64,000 nt of DNA from Lewinella sp038528965 (lineage in GTDB: Bacteria > Bacteroidota > Bacteroidia > Chitinophagales > Saprospiraceae), in assembly GCA_038528965.1 (NCBI GenBank), contig JBCBEC010000015.1:1-64000 (forward strand), in the 5' to 3' direction. Below are positions 18,870 to 28,062 of this stretch, piece by piece. Every line of letters starts with the position of its first letter. Within the stretch, counting starts at the first letter, position 1. Under the pieces are notes generated by a model. That model did not search any database. It was not told the DNA's origin and saw nothing but the letters and a program-made list of their open reading frames with translations. The translations under genes were made by a program, and so were the position numbers.

Positions 18870-20627
18870 ATGAACGAGCAGCCTTTATCTCCTGAAGCCA
18901 TTTTTCAGCAGGCTATGCAGGCCCATCAAGCAGGTCAGCTGCAGCAAGCCATTAGCTTGTTAGAAGGCCTACTACAGGACTTGCCTGGTAATGATGCCGT
19001 CTTAGCTGCACTGGGAGCCATTCAATTATCATTGGGAAATATCGGAGCGGCTATGCCGAACCTAGAACAGGCTTTGACCACAAACCCTGGCAACATTGAT
19101 GCACGGGTAAATATGGGTATTGCGCTGCAGCATACTGGGCGAATTGAGGCTGGCTTAGAACACCTGACAAAGGCAGTAGAGCTGGCGCCCCAGCGTACGG
19201 ATATTCGCTATAACCTGGCCAATACACTATTGCAGCTCCAGCAATATGAGCCGGCGATTGACCAGCTCCAGCAAGTTGTCACGATCGATCCCTCCTTTCT
19301 CTCCGCCTACCATACGCTCGCCGCAGTATATGGTTATCTGCGGCAGTTTGAGCAGGCTCAGCAGATTTTAGAACAAGCCTTGCAAGCTGTCCCTGCTGAT
19401 CTTCAAACTATGATCTTATTGGCAAATGTCCTGGCGGATACGGGGCAGATAAAAGCGGCCACGGAGGCCTACCAACAGGTGGTGAAAACTCATCCGCAGC
19501 AGTTCATATCTCATGCTACACACGGAAAGTTTCTGCTTGATATCGGACAGCTACCGGCCGGGCAAGCCGCTCTTGAACGAGCCGAACAATTGAATCCGCA
19601 GGATATCAATACTCATATCTTGCTGGGCAATGTGCATAAAGATTTAGGACAGCAAAAGGAAGCCGAAAAATACTACCGCCAAGCCATTGCTATTGATCCT
19701 CAGCACGAAGGAGCGATTATGAATTTGCGGCGTATCTTATCTACTAGAATTCCATTTTGGCACTTTGAGATGCTGGCCGATGTTGACCGTAACGATGCCT
19801 ACGAAAGTGCCATCAAGAAGGCCATTAGGCCAGATAGCCTGGTGCTTGATATTGGTACGGGCTCTGGACTATTGGCCATGATGGCAGCCCGAGCGGGAGC
19901 AAAACAAGTAGTAGCTTGTGAAATGCACGAAGGCTTAGCCGAAACAGCAACCGAAATTGTGGCCTTGAACGGCTACGCAAAGACCATTCAGGTCCACCAT
20001 AAGAAATCTACCCTGCTGAGTATCGGAGAGGAGCTTCCCGCGAAGGCCGATGTCGTTGTTTCTGAAATACTGGATGTTGGTGGTTTAGGGGAAGGGGTGT
20101 TGCCTTCTATTCGACACGCTAGCCAGCAACTGGCTAAACCCGGTGCCACCTTGATTCCCTCACGCATGAAGGTTTGGGGACAGATACTAGAAATTCCTTC
20201 TCGGAGCAAGGTGGCCCCGGTACAGGAGATTTCTGGTTTTGACCTTTCGCCTTTTGAGCAGTATCGAATTCCCAATGAGTATACGCGCATTGTACTCAAA
20301 GCAGAGAAGTACCGCGCACTTTCACAGGTCTTTCCACTGATGGATGTAGACTTTTACAATCTACCCGCAGCTATACCGGATGACCAGCCATTACGCATTC
20401 CTCTTCAGGTGCCCATCGTACAGGAAGGCATGGCCCAAGCTATCGTATTCTGGTTCGATTTGAATGTAGACCAAGACATTATGGTTTCCTCACGACCAGA
20501 TGGAGAGTTGGAGCATTGGGGGCAAGCCCTGTTTTGCTTTCCAAACCCCAAAGCAGCTACGGTAGGAGATATGCTGCCGCTCATCATGTTACAAACGGAT
20601 CACGCTATACGCTTCGCTTTACCATAG
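18870..20627 (+). CDS. TPR-repeat protein fused to a PRMT-like SAM methyltransferase
   Basis: About eight tetratricopeptide repeats fill residues 1-290 (for example A-x-x-N-L-E-Q-A-L-T-T-N-P-G-N and Y-N-L-A-N-T-L-L-Q-L). A SAM-dependent methyltransferase domain follows: motif I L-D-I-G-T-G-S-G-L-L-A near 326, an acidic E at the end of strand 2 (V-A-C-E-M), and S-E-I-L-D-V-G-G-L-G-E-G near 400. That last loop occupies the place of the double-E loop of protein arginine methyltransferases. The layout recalls eukaryotic PRMT9, which also has N-terminal TPRs. The TPRs probably recruit a protein substrate. There is no signal peptide, so it is cytoplasmic. The target is unknown and small-molecule methylation cannot be excluded. 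Confidence 0.9.
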   Translation: MNEQPLSPEAIFQQAMQAHQAGQLQQAISLLEGLLQDLPGNDAVLAALGAIQLSLGNIGAAMPNLEQALTTNPGNIDARVNMGIALQHTGRIEAGLEHLTKAVELAPQRTDIRYNLANTLLQLQQYEPAIDQLQQVVTIDPSFLSAYHTLAAVYGYLRQFEQAQQILEQALQAVPADLQTMILLANVLADTGQIKAATEAYQQVVKTHPQQFISHATHGKFLLDIGQLPAGQAALERAEQLNPQDINTHILLGNVHKDLGQQKEAEKYYRQAIAIDPQHEGAIMNLRRILSTRIPFWHFEMLADVDRNDAYESAIKKAIRPDSLVLDIGTGSGLLAMMAARAGAKQVVACEMHEGLAETATEIVALNGYAKTIQVHHKKSTLLSIGEELPAKADVVVSEILDVGGLGEGVLPSIRHASQQLAKPGATLIPSRMKVWGQILEIPSRSKVAPVQEISGFDLSPFEQYRIPNEYTRIVLKAEKYRALSQVFPLMDVDFYNLPAAIPDDQPLRIPLQVPIVQEGMAQAIVFWFDLNVDQDIMVSSRPDGELEHWGQALFCFPNPKAATVGDMLPLIMLQTDHAIRFALP

Positions 20628-21458
20628 CGGTGAGCGGGCAATTACTTCCGCCATGTGCTCAAACTGACCAAAGGTGAGTCCACACCAGCAGGCGGTGGGG
20701 TAGCGCGACATGAGGTTTCCGGTCTGGGTTAGATAGAATTCACCGTTCGTATCCACACCCGTGAAAATAAAGCGACATTCAGCATCAAAATAGGTGCCGA
20801 ATCCACCGAGAGGCGCAGCAGGATCGAGAGGGTCTGCTGGTGTGTCACAGATTTCGTCACCGGTCAGTTCACAATTCGGATCGGTTACAATTTGAGTCAG
20901 AAAATCAGTATTCGTATCCTTCAGCCCACAATAGGTGCCAAAGGCGTTTACCAGCCAAATTGGGTTTCCATTTAACGCCCCATTGTTTATGAGAATACCT
21001 CCCCTTTCACGTTGCAAAATGCCATCTTCGGTGGCAAAGACGGGTTTGGGACTAATTAAACTGACATCACTGACCAGGTAGAGATTAATCCGGTTTTCCT
21101 CATTATGGTTGTTCCACAGCTCCTCCGTCTCGTTGAAATTGAAGGGCATGCTGTACTGGAAATTATCGACCGTATCTGTCTCGGCTAGTACGAAACGCAC
21201 ACAGATTGGCTCAAACCATAGGTTGACCAGTTCTAAGGCGGCTTCTACATTGGCAACGTTGGTTCCAATGTTCTGGAAAGTATCCCGCACCATATGAGCC
21301 ATGACGGTAAATTCCTTGTCAACACAAGTCGTTGACTTTTTCTTGTCGAGCAGCGCTAGTTGGGCATTTGCCGATTGGGGCATAACGCTCAGGAAAAGAA
21401 CCGTTAATGAAAACATCGTAGTGAAAAGGAATCCGTTGTGGCGACCTATTGAAAGCAT
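20619..21458 (-). CDS. Secreted M43 (pappalysin-like) protein lacking the zinc site
   Basis: The 279-residue protein has a signal peptide ending at S-A-N-A-Q. The downstream layout follows pappalysin-like M43 metalloproteases: an early V-A-H-V-like strand, G-D-E-I-C-D-T-P-A-D-P near 200, and a closing N-L-M-S-R-Y-P ... C-x-x-x-L-T-F-G-Q-F-E-H-M. Where the family has H-E-x-x-H-x-x-G-L-x-H-T, this protein reads N-A-F-G-T-Y-C-G-L-K-D-T (about 170-181): G, L and T are kept while every zinc ligand and the catalytic Glu are lost. It is probably an inactive paralogue with a binding or regulatory role. The frame is intact. Its end overlaps that of the convergent methyltransferase gene by 9 bp. Confidence 0.85.
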   Translation of the reverse strand: MLSIGRHNGFLFTTMFSLTVLFLSVMPQSANAQLALLDKKKSTTCVDKEFTVMAHMVRDTFQNIGTNVANVEAALELVNLWFEPICVRFVLAETDTVDNFQYSMPFNFNETEELWNNHNEENRINLYLVSDVSLISPKPVFATEDGILQRERGGILINNGALNGNPIWLVNAFGTYCGLKDTNTDFLTQIVTDPNCELTGDEICDTPADPLDPAAPLGGFGTYFDAECRFIFTGVDTNGEFYLTQTGNLMSRYPTACWCGLTFGQFEHMAEVIARSPLW

Positions 21459-21503
21459 AACCGAGAGCTGTTAGTGATGTTTAGTTTTTGGACAAGTTAA
21501 CGT

Positions 21504-21511
21504 CAAATCTA
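21504..21511 (-). promoter_or_regulatory. Possible -7 box for the M43-like gene
   Basis: On the minus strand the sequence reads TAGATTTG, an exact TAnnTTTG match to the Bacteroidota -7 box, 46 bp upstream of the ATG. No clear TTTG -33 box was found at the right distance. Confidence 0.35.
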
Positions 21512-21647
21512 CGATTGTCCGGTGTCAATATTCCGAAAAAATGTAATTTTAAGCAATTTGTTAGCGGCAAAAAATAACTTCCTGATTTGCAGATGACGAA
21601 ATCTCTGCGTTATTTTAGGCCGTTCTTCCAGTAGAAAATAATCCCCA

Positions 21648-24600
21648 ATGCGCACCTTTCTCTTTACTGGCCTGATTGTGTTTCTCGCTTGCCTGACCGT
21701 CTGGACTCCGCTCTTGGCGCAAACGGCTGATATCACCAGCGGCTGTGCACCTCTAAGCGTCAATTTTACCGCTCCCGGAGGTTTGTCTGACCATTTCTGG
21801 GACTTTCAGAATGGCGCCAATTCTAATGATGTAAATCCATCTGCCATTTTTACCGACGCTGGCACCTTTGAGGTGAGCTTGCGCGAAGGGAACGGCGGTC
21901 CATTGGTAGGTACGGTGACGATCACGGTATTTCCGCGTCCTGAGCTCAACTTTACGGTCGATACTACCGAAGGCTGTGCTCCGTTATTGATCAACTTTGC
22001 GGATGCCTCCAACGTTGACCCAGGGATTACCATTACCAATTATAGCTGGGTTTTCGGCGATGGCGGGTCTTCTTCTGCCACCAACCCTAGCTATACTTAT
22101 GCTACGCCCGGCATCTATGATGTATCATTGAGCATTACCACCAATCAAGAAGGCTGTGATGAGACAACCGTCTTTGATGATGTGATTAGTGTTGGCGGCA
22201 TTGATGGCCTTAATTTCATAACTAACCCCAATCCGGCTGTGGCTTGTGAACCTCCATTGACGGTTTTCTTCGCCAATTTTACGCCTACCGATGGGGTTAC
22301 TTTTAGCTGGGAATTTGGCAATGGTAGCACTTTTGATGGTCCTACTCCACCACCAATTACCTACACCGAAAGTGGAGATTATACAGTGACTTTGACGGGT
22401 ATGGATTCGCTGGGTTGTACCCGTGAACGTACCCGACCTGTAACGATCCTCAACACTGATCTTTCAGGAATACCAGATACGGTTTGTTTTGAGACCCGTG
22501 TGTATTACGAAAGCTGGGTCAATGCGGATAGTGTTCGCTACGACTGGCCTCCGACAGCGATTACTGGTATTGACGAGTTTGGATTTCCGTTCGTGATATT
22601 TACGCAGGAAGGTCCACAAATGGTAGATGTATTTGCTCGTACCGATTCGCCTATCCAGTGTAGTGTGGATAGTACGGTTATGATAATTGTCGATCGCGTT
22701 TTTGCGGAGGTGGAAGCTGATCCTACTTTCACATGTAACAACGAATTGACGGTCGACTATACTGCTACTTCCACTACGATGGCTACTTTTGAATGGCTGT
22801 TTTTTGAAACCGAGACTGGCGCTTCCGGCCCGACTGCTACTAATACCTACGAGTATGTAGATACGCTGGAATACAGTATGAACGGGCTGAACGAATACCT
22901 CACGTTGCTCATCGCCACCAATCCTAGTGGGTGTTGGGATACCATTTTTCACTTCGATACCATCTTTGCGCCAAACGCGCTCTTTATGCCAGATCTGGTA
23001 AATGGTTGCGCACCACTGACTGTCACTTTCGCGGATTCTAGTGCCAGCTTTGAACCTATACTCAGCTATACCTATACCTACGGTGATGGAAACACTGCAA
23101 CGTTCACGAACGATGATCCGCATAGCTATACCTTTGATGAGCCAGGGACTTACGAGGTGGTGCTAAATATCGAAAATGCGGCGGGCTGTGTGGATACCTC
23201 TTACGCTAGAGTCATCGAAGTTGGAGCGCCATTAGATTTTGACTTTACTTATGATGAATCTGTCCTCTGTGTGGACGATACTATTCAATTCACCATCAAT
23301 GATCCGCCTCCGGAAATTGACTGGGTCCAATTTGAGGAACCGGATACGCTCTACGTCCTCTACAATGGTTGTTTAAGCCAAAGCATCAATTCTGATATCA
23401 TAATTCAGGGTCCGGATGTGGAACTCTCGTATGAGATTGATTGCGAAGAACCCTTCACGGTAGACTTCACAGCTGAGGTATTTGATGCTACTTCAGTACT
23501 CTGGGAATTTGGTGATGGTTCGACTTCTAACGAAATTAACCCTAGTCATACTTACAGCGTTACAGGAGACTTTTGGGCCAAAGTGACCGCTTTCAATCCT
23601 GGGAGTGGTTGTCCCGATCAAGTAGATAGTACACTGATCTGTATTCGCGATCTCCAAGCCGCATTTGAGATGCCGGAAATTGCTTGTTCGGGTGAGCAGG
23701 TAAGTCTGGACGCTTCAGCTACGGTGGACGTTAATGGCGAATTCTGTGCCTACGGCTTCACTTGGTTCTTTGAGAATAACAGCCGCCCCATTATGGGCAA
23801 CGATACTATTCTGCCCTTTACTTTTAGCTCGCCTGGGCAGGATATCGTCACGCTGGTGGCAAAAGACATTAATGGCTGTACGGATACCGTTTTCCAGGTG
23901 ATTGATGTTTATCAAATTGAGCCTGATTTTGAGGTAGATGATAGCTTTATCTGTATGCCAAGTACCGTCAATTTTACGGACTTATCCGTGGCTGATACCA
24001 CCCTGGTTGACTGGAGTTGGGACTTCGGTGACGGAAATATGGACGATACGCCTTTAGAGACCACGCATACCTATACTGATGTACCACCTGGTACAGACCT
24101 TCCAGTGGTGTTAACCCTGGAAGACGCCGCTGGCTGTGTAAGCACTGATACTTTACTGATTCAGACCTACGTACCGGTATCCAATATCTTAGCAGATGTA
24201 GCGCCGCTTAATGTTTGTATAGGTGATACGATCAATTTTACAGCTACTCAATTTACGGCAGGCGGTTCATCCTTGACCTTTACTTGGGACTTTGGTACCG
24301 AAACGGTTAATGGACCGGAAGCGACGCAGGACTATCCAGTTGCCGGTAGTTATCCGATCACGCTGAGTTATGTAGAAATAGCGACTGGTTGCAGCTCTAC
24401 TACGGAGGCAACGGTGAATGTGCAGAATTTCCCAACCGCCGGATTTAGCAGTTCAGTAGATGATGCTGAGATTATTTGTGCGCCCACTCAAATTGCATTT
24501 ACCGATGAGTCTATAGCCGATGGTAATTTGAACTATGATTGGGACTTTGGTAATGGTTCCTTCTCTAATGCGGCTAATCCAGTAGGTACCTTTGAACGAG

Positions 24601-25928
24601 GAACCTACACGGTAACTATGATTGCTAGCACTACTTTCGGTTGTAGTGATACCACGAGTGCGAGCTATGAATTGGTTGGACCTATTGGTGACTTCAACTT
24701 TGGCCCACAAGAGATTTGCCAGGGTGAGGCTGTTACCTTTGAATTAATCGACACTAGTGATGTCACCTCCTTTAGCTGGGATTTAGGGGACGGTACGGTG
24801 ATTAGTGATGTTAACCCACTAACGCACATTTACGCGGACGTACCCGTTCTGGGAAATCGACCGGTAGTACTGACCTTGCGTGGTGCGGATGATGCCTGCG
24901 AAATCTCAGTTACCAAAAACTTACTGATTCGCGATGTAAGAGCTGAATTTAGTCTGGGAGATGGTACGGATACCCTACTCTGTGTAGGGGAGTTTACATT
25001 GAATAACGAATCAGTGGGGGCTGATGCCTTTACCTGGACCTTGCCGGATGGCACCAATTCCAATGACTTTGAACCGAACTTCTTTAGTGAGACCGGAACC
25101 TACGAGATAACATTGGCGGTAGCAGACTCGGATGCCGGGTGTGTGGATACGCTTACCCGAACCTTTAGCTTTGCTATACCTACCGGAATTGATGCGGTTG
25201 GTGAAGCCATTTGTCCGGGAGATACCGCTCAGCTTACCATCAATGGCGTAGAAGACAACTGGACCTTCCAGTGGCAGAATTCACCCGATATCATCTCTCC
25301 ACTTGACTTCCGTACGGTGGAGGCCAATCCGAGTATGACGAGTACCTTCTTTGTGACGGTCACGGATACGATTGGCTGTGAAGTCACGGATTCAGCTACG
25401 GTAGTGATCATTGAAGCCTTCCCGTACGAGGATGTGGATGCCACTGCTTGCCCTGGGGATGACTTGATGGTTCCCTTACCAGAACCAGACTCTAACTTCA
25501 TTGTGACCTGGACACCAGCGGAACCACCTCAGGTGATCGGAGAGGAGAACATCGATGCGACCGTAGAGATTACTGATGTTGCGGGCTGTTTTGAGGATAC
25601 TTATAACTTCTTTGTGCAAGTCGTATCTGATAGTATTATTGTGCCGGATATCTTCTCGCCTAATGGAGACGGGGTAAATGATGAATTCCGCATTTTCAGT
25701 ACCATTGATCAAACTAGGGAAGACCTGATCCGTATTGACGAATTCTCCGTCTATAACCGCTGGGGACAACGCGTATTTGAGGCGAGTGGACCTAGTGCGA
25801 TCTGGGATGGTATGTACAATGATAAAGCAGCGCCGGCTGATTCCTATTTGTATAGGATTCTTTTGGAGGTAATCGCTTGTCAAGGTGGTCCGCAAGAGTT
25901 TTCCGGTCAGTTGATGTTAGTGCGCTAA
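21648..25928 (+). CDS. Giant PKD-repeat surface protein with CHU_C domain
   Basis: The 1426-residue protein starts with a signal peptide ending at L-L-A-Q. It then carries at least ten PKD-like domains, recognisable by W-x-F-G-D-G, a following N-P-S-x-T-Y and G-x-Y-x-V-x-L; the clearest lie at about 22040-22140, 23500-23600, 24010-24120 and 24770-24860. Cysteine pairs recur between units. The last 95 residues form a gliding-motility C-terminal domain (P-D-I-F-S-P-N-G-D-G-V-N-D-E-F, then Y-N-R-W-G-Q-R-V-F-E, W-D-G and Y-L-Y-R-I). It is probably a T9SS-exported cell-surface adhesin or matrix protein, third of its kind here but built almost only from PKD domains. It is transcribed divergently from the M43-like gene. 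Confidence 0.94.
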   Translation: MRTFLFTGLIVFLACLTVWTPLLAQTADITSGCAPLSVNFTAPGGLSDHFWDFQNGANSNDVNPSAIFTDAGTFEVSLREGNGGPLVGTVTITVFPRPELNFTVDTTEGCAPLLINFADASNVDPGITITNYSWVFGDGGSSSATNPSYTYATPGIYDVSLSITTNQEGCDETTVFDDVISVGGIDGLNFITNPNPAVACEPPLTVFFANFTPTDGVTFSWEFGNGSTFDGPTPPPITYTESGDYTVTLTGMDSLGCTRERTRPVTILNTDLSGIPDTVCFETRVYYESWVNADSVRYDWPPTAITGIDEFGFPFVIFTQEGPQMVDVFARTDSPIQCSVDSTVMIIVDRVFAEVEADPTFTCNNELTVDYTATSTTMATFEWLFFETETGASGPTATNTYEYVDTLEYSMNGLNEYLTLLIATNPSGCWDTIFHFDTIFAPNALFMPDLVNGCAPLTVTFADSSASFEPILSYTYTYGDGNTATFTNDDPHSYTFDEPGTYEVVLNIENAAGCVDTSYARVIEVGAPLDFDFTYDESVLCVDDTIQFTINDPPPEIDWVQFEEPDTLYVLYNGCLSQSINSDIIIQGPDVELSYEIDCEEPFTVDFTAEVFDATSVLWEFGDGSTSNEINPSHTYSVTGDFWAKVTAFNPGSGCPDQVDSTLICIRDLQAAFEMPEIACSGEQVSLDASATVDVNGEFCAYGFTWFFENNSRPIMGNDTILPFTFSSPGQDIVTLVAKDINGCTDTVFQVIDVYQIEPDFEVDDSFICMPSTVNFTDLSVADTTLVDWSWDFGDGNMDDTPLETTHTYTDVPPGTDLPVVLTLEDAAGCVSTDTLLIQTYVPVSNILADVAPLNVCIGDTINFTATQFTAGGSSLTFTWDFGTETVNGPEATQDYPVAGSYPITLSYVEIATGCSSTTEATVNVQNFPTAGFSSSVDDAEIICAPTQIAFTDESIADGNLNYDWDFGNGSFSNAANPVGTFERGTYTVTMIASTTFGCSDTTSASYELVGPIGDFNFGPQEICQGEAVTFELIDTSDVTSFSWDLGDGTVISDVNPLTHIYADVPVLGNRPVVLTLRGADDACEISVTKNLLIRDVRAEFSLGDGTDTLLCVGEFTLNNESVGADAFTWTLPDGTNSNDFEPNFFSETGTYEITLAVADSDAGCVDTLTRTFSFAIPTGIDAVGEAICPGDTAQLTINGVEDNWTFQWQNSPDIISPLDFRTVEANPSMTSTFFVTVTDTIGCEVTDSATVVIIEAFPYEDVDATACPGDDLMVPLPEPDSNFIVTWTPAEPPQVIGEENIDATVEITDVAGCFEDTYNFFVQVVSDSIIVPDIFSPNGDGVNDEFRIFSTIDQTREDLIRIDEFSVYNRWGQRVFEASGPSAIWDGMYNDKAAPADSYLYRILLEVIACQGGPQEFSGQLMLVR

Positions 25929-25944
25929 GGGTGCCGAGTACCCA

Positions 25945-25993
25945 ATGAGCAATACTTAGTCGTCCGTTTTTGCGGTAGCTAGGTATTGCTCAT
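25945..25993. terminator. Stem-loop between convergent genes
   Basis: ATGAGCAATAC (25945-25955) pairs perfectly with GTATTGCTCAT (25983-25993). It fills the 66-bp gap between the PKD protein and the convergent O-methyltransferase and can serve both. CCTATTTT follows on the plus strand. Confidence 0.6.
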
Positions 25994-25994
25994 C

Positions 25995-26651
25995 CTATTT
26001 TACCACAGAAATAGCCATTCCATCAAATCCCTTTTCGCCGGCCAATGGTAAGATGCTATGATGACTCCTATGATCTTGTGCCAAGAACTCGAGATAACGC
26101 CGTACGCCCAGTACCTTGGCATCCGTACTTTCCTTGTCCAGAACTGCCCCTTCCCGTAGCACGTTATCCGCAATAATCAGCTTGCCGGTTCCCATACGAG
26201 CGATAGCCCACTGGTGGTACGCTACATAGTTCGGTTTATCACCATCCATGAAGAAAAGATCTACTTTATCTAGTTCTCGGAGCCTGTTATTTAATACCTC
26301 TAAGGCTGTGCCCTGCAAGACCGTCACTTTGTCGCTGAGTCCAGCTAATTCAATATTCTGTTGGGCTACCTGGCAACATAGTGGATCGGGATCGATAGTG
26401 TAGAGGTGCCCCTCATTGGATAGGGCACGCGCCATAACAATACTACTGTAACCAGCTAATGTACCCACCTCCACAATGGTCTTGGCTTGGGCCAGGTGAG
26501 CATATTGCGTTAGCAGTTGAGCTTGTAAAGGGCTAATAGAATGCGGATCCAGTTGATGCTCAGCGATACTGTCGATAACTCGGTCTAAAATATTGTCTTT
26601 CAGTGAAAAGAGTGTGGTCAAGTATTGATCCGTGGCGGTGTATTTATCCAT
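25995..26651 (-). CDS. SAM-dependent O-methyltransferase (family 3 / caffeoyl-CoA type)
   Basis: With the ATG at 26651 the protein is 218 residues, the normal length of this family. Visible motifs are V-E-V-G-T-L-A-G-Y-S-S for SAM binding, Y-T-I-D-P-D, the metal-binding aspartate in F-F-M-D-G-D-K (with the partner D-N-V-L further on), and the N-terminal Q-A-Q-L-L-T region. Such enzymes methylate catechol-like hydroxyls with a divalent metal. An in-frame start at 26696 would lengthen the overlap with the DinB gene and is less likely. It is the last gene of a three-gene minus-strand operon with DinB and arylamine N-acetyltransferase, which hints at modification of aromatic compounds. Confidence 0.92.
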   Translation of the reverse strand: MDKYTATDQYLTTLFSLKDNILDRVIDSIAEHQLDPHSISPLQAQLLTQYAHLAQAKTIVEVGTLAGYSSIVMARALSNEGHLYTIDPDPLCCQVAQQNIELAGLSDKVTVLQGTALEVLNNRLRELDKVDLFFMDGDKPNYVAYHQWAIARMGTGKLIIADNVLREGAVLDKESTDAKVLGVRRYLEFLAQDHRSHHSILPLAGEKGFDGMAISVVK

Positions 26652-27126
26652 CTGCTTTATTTTGGATTTTGGACATTTTGAATAGCGTATAGACATGGTG
26701 CCCTTCGTGTTGCAAGAAAAACTCCATCCACTCCAAGAACATTAGGTATCCCAATTTTGGATGTTTTGCTCCAAAATTCCAGTTATGGCGTATGCTCAAC
26801 TGTGAGATTACAGCCTGACGGACGACCCAATAGTTGCTTAAGATAGTATCGACTGGTAGCAGGCATTCTTCCCGCCAGGAATCATCTTCATTTTCAACAT
26901 ACCGAGGCAGCAGAATGGTGCCTTCCTGCATGGCCTTTATTCGCTGCGTGAAATGGCGTGCATAGCGAGTCAGATGTACGAGCTGTTCATTGAAGCTCCA
27001 CTTGTTCGGGATAGGTTGTGAATCTACCTGAGACTGTAGATGAGCACCCAAAATCACATTCAGGTCCCGGGCCTGTACTTGAGCTCGTTGTGTCAATCTT
27101 TCGATGGTGTTTTCAGCTTGTTCCAT
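26644..27126 (-). CDS. DinB-superfamily protein
   Basis: The 160-residue protein matches the DinB/YfiT four-helix bundle: K-W-S-F-N-E-Q-L-V-H-L-x-x-Y near 42-55 and Q-H-E-G-H-H-V-Y near 145, giving the spaced histidines that bind a metal in this family. Members include thiol transferases (bacillithiol, mycothiol) and many of unknown activity. It overlaps the N-acetyltransferase gene upstream by 34 bp and the O-methyltransferase start downstream by 8 bp, so the three are surely translated from one message. No signal peptide is present. Confidence 0.88.
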   Translation of the reverse strand: MEQAENTIERLTQRAQVQARDLNVILGAHLQSQVDSQPIPNKWSFNEQLVHLTRYARHFTQRIKAMQEGTILLPRYVENEDDSWREECLLPVDTILSNYWVVRQAVISQLSIRHNWNFGAKHPKLGYLMFLEWMEFFLQHEGHHVYTLFKMSKIQNKADG

Positions 27127-27866
27127 GAAAGGTCAAAGTGTTGTTGAAGCAATTTGGCGAATTCCTCCTCGCCCTTTATCGGTTTGGTTTCTCCCGCGTA
27201 CTTGAATTTTTTATCGGTAAGGGTCATCCGACCTTGATCAGATAATTTAGTAATCATTGGCCCCTTCTGGAAATGGCTACCAGAATCACTTTGATGAAAG
27301 ATACTTCTGTCATGAAAAGCATTCCAGGCTTGTGGCGTTAGTTTAAAAATGTACTCCGGAATCCACTTGCCCGCTTTCTGGGTATTTATTCGGCAGTAAT
27401 CATAGTATTGATCAACTCGGTACTGGTTTCTTCCATCTTTTGTGATCCTTCCCTTTTCTAAGCGAATGGGGTGTAGCGAAAATTCAGCAAAACCTACGTC
27501 CGCCAGATACATATACCTGCCCAAGCGAACAACTAACGCCATATGATCATAGGGCGGACTGTATTTCCGTGGAGCTTCGTAAACCCGGGCCATGACCCGC
27601 CAGCAATCGTAGCCTAGTTCCTGGAGCAGTGCGTAGAATAAGCCGTTTAATTCGTAGCAGAAGCCACCTCTTTTCCGTGCTACTATTTTATCAAAAAGAT
27701 GATCGACCTCCAATTGAATGGGAATACCACAGTGAATATCCAGGTTCTCAAATGGGATGTGGTGGAGATGCTGTTTTTGGAGTGTTTGAAGGTAAGCTAA
27801 ATCAGCAGTTTTCTGCCGGGGCACAGCAATCATTGTCAGGTAAGCTTGGGCATTGAATTTTGGCAT
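27093..27866 (-). CDS. Arylamine N-acetyltransferase
   Basis: The 257-residue protein has the NAT catalytic triad: C70 in R-G-G-F-C-Y-E-L-N-G, H108 in P-Y-D-H-M-A-L-V-V, and D123 in Y-L-A-D-V-G-F. The early I-P-F-E-N-L-D-I-H is also typical. NATs move an acetyl (or longer acyl) group from CoA to arylamines, hydrazines or, in biosynthetic relatives, to close amide bonds. It is cytoplasmic. It is the first gene of the NAT-DinB-O-methyltransferase operon. The start at 27866 gives the expected N-terminus of about 35 residues before the P-F-E-N-L motif. Confidence 0.94.
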   Translation of the reverse strand: MPKFNAQAYLTMIAVPRQKTADLAYLQTLQKQHLHHIPFENLDIHCGIPIQLEVDHLFDKIVARKRGGFCYELNGLFYALLQELGYDCWRVMARVYEAPRKYSPPYDHMALVVRLGRYMYLADVGFAEFSLHPIRLEKGRITKDGRNQYRVDQYYDYCRINTQKAGKWIPEYIFKLTPQAWNAFHDRSIFHQSDSGSHFQKGPMITKLSDQGRMTLTDKKFKYAGETKPIKGEEEFAKLLQQHFDLSWNKLKTPSKD

Positions 27867-28062
27867 AGTGAGCGGCTAAACTTGAATCTTTTGAACGATA
27901 AATAGCATCTATTTGACGATGAAAATAGGGCTCTTCGTCGAATCACGGGTTAGATTTTAACGGCTAAGGGTATGAATTAGTGGATGTGCTGCTGTAATCA
28001 ACAGTATGCTCCCAAATACATCTAAAACCCATTTTGCTTTTCAAAATCCAATATTCAAGAAC

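Noticed and set aside
27867..28062. Gap between the divergent N-acetyltransferase and transglutaminase-like genes
   Set aside because: TAGATTTT resembles a -7 box but no -33 box lies at the right distance; nothing else supported.
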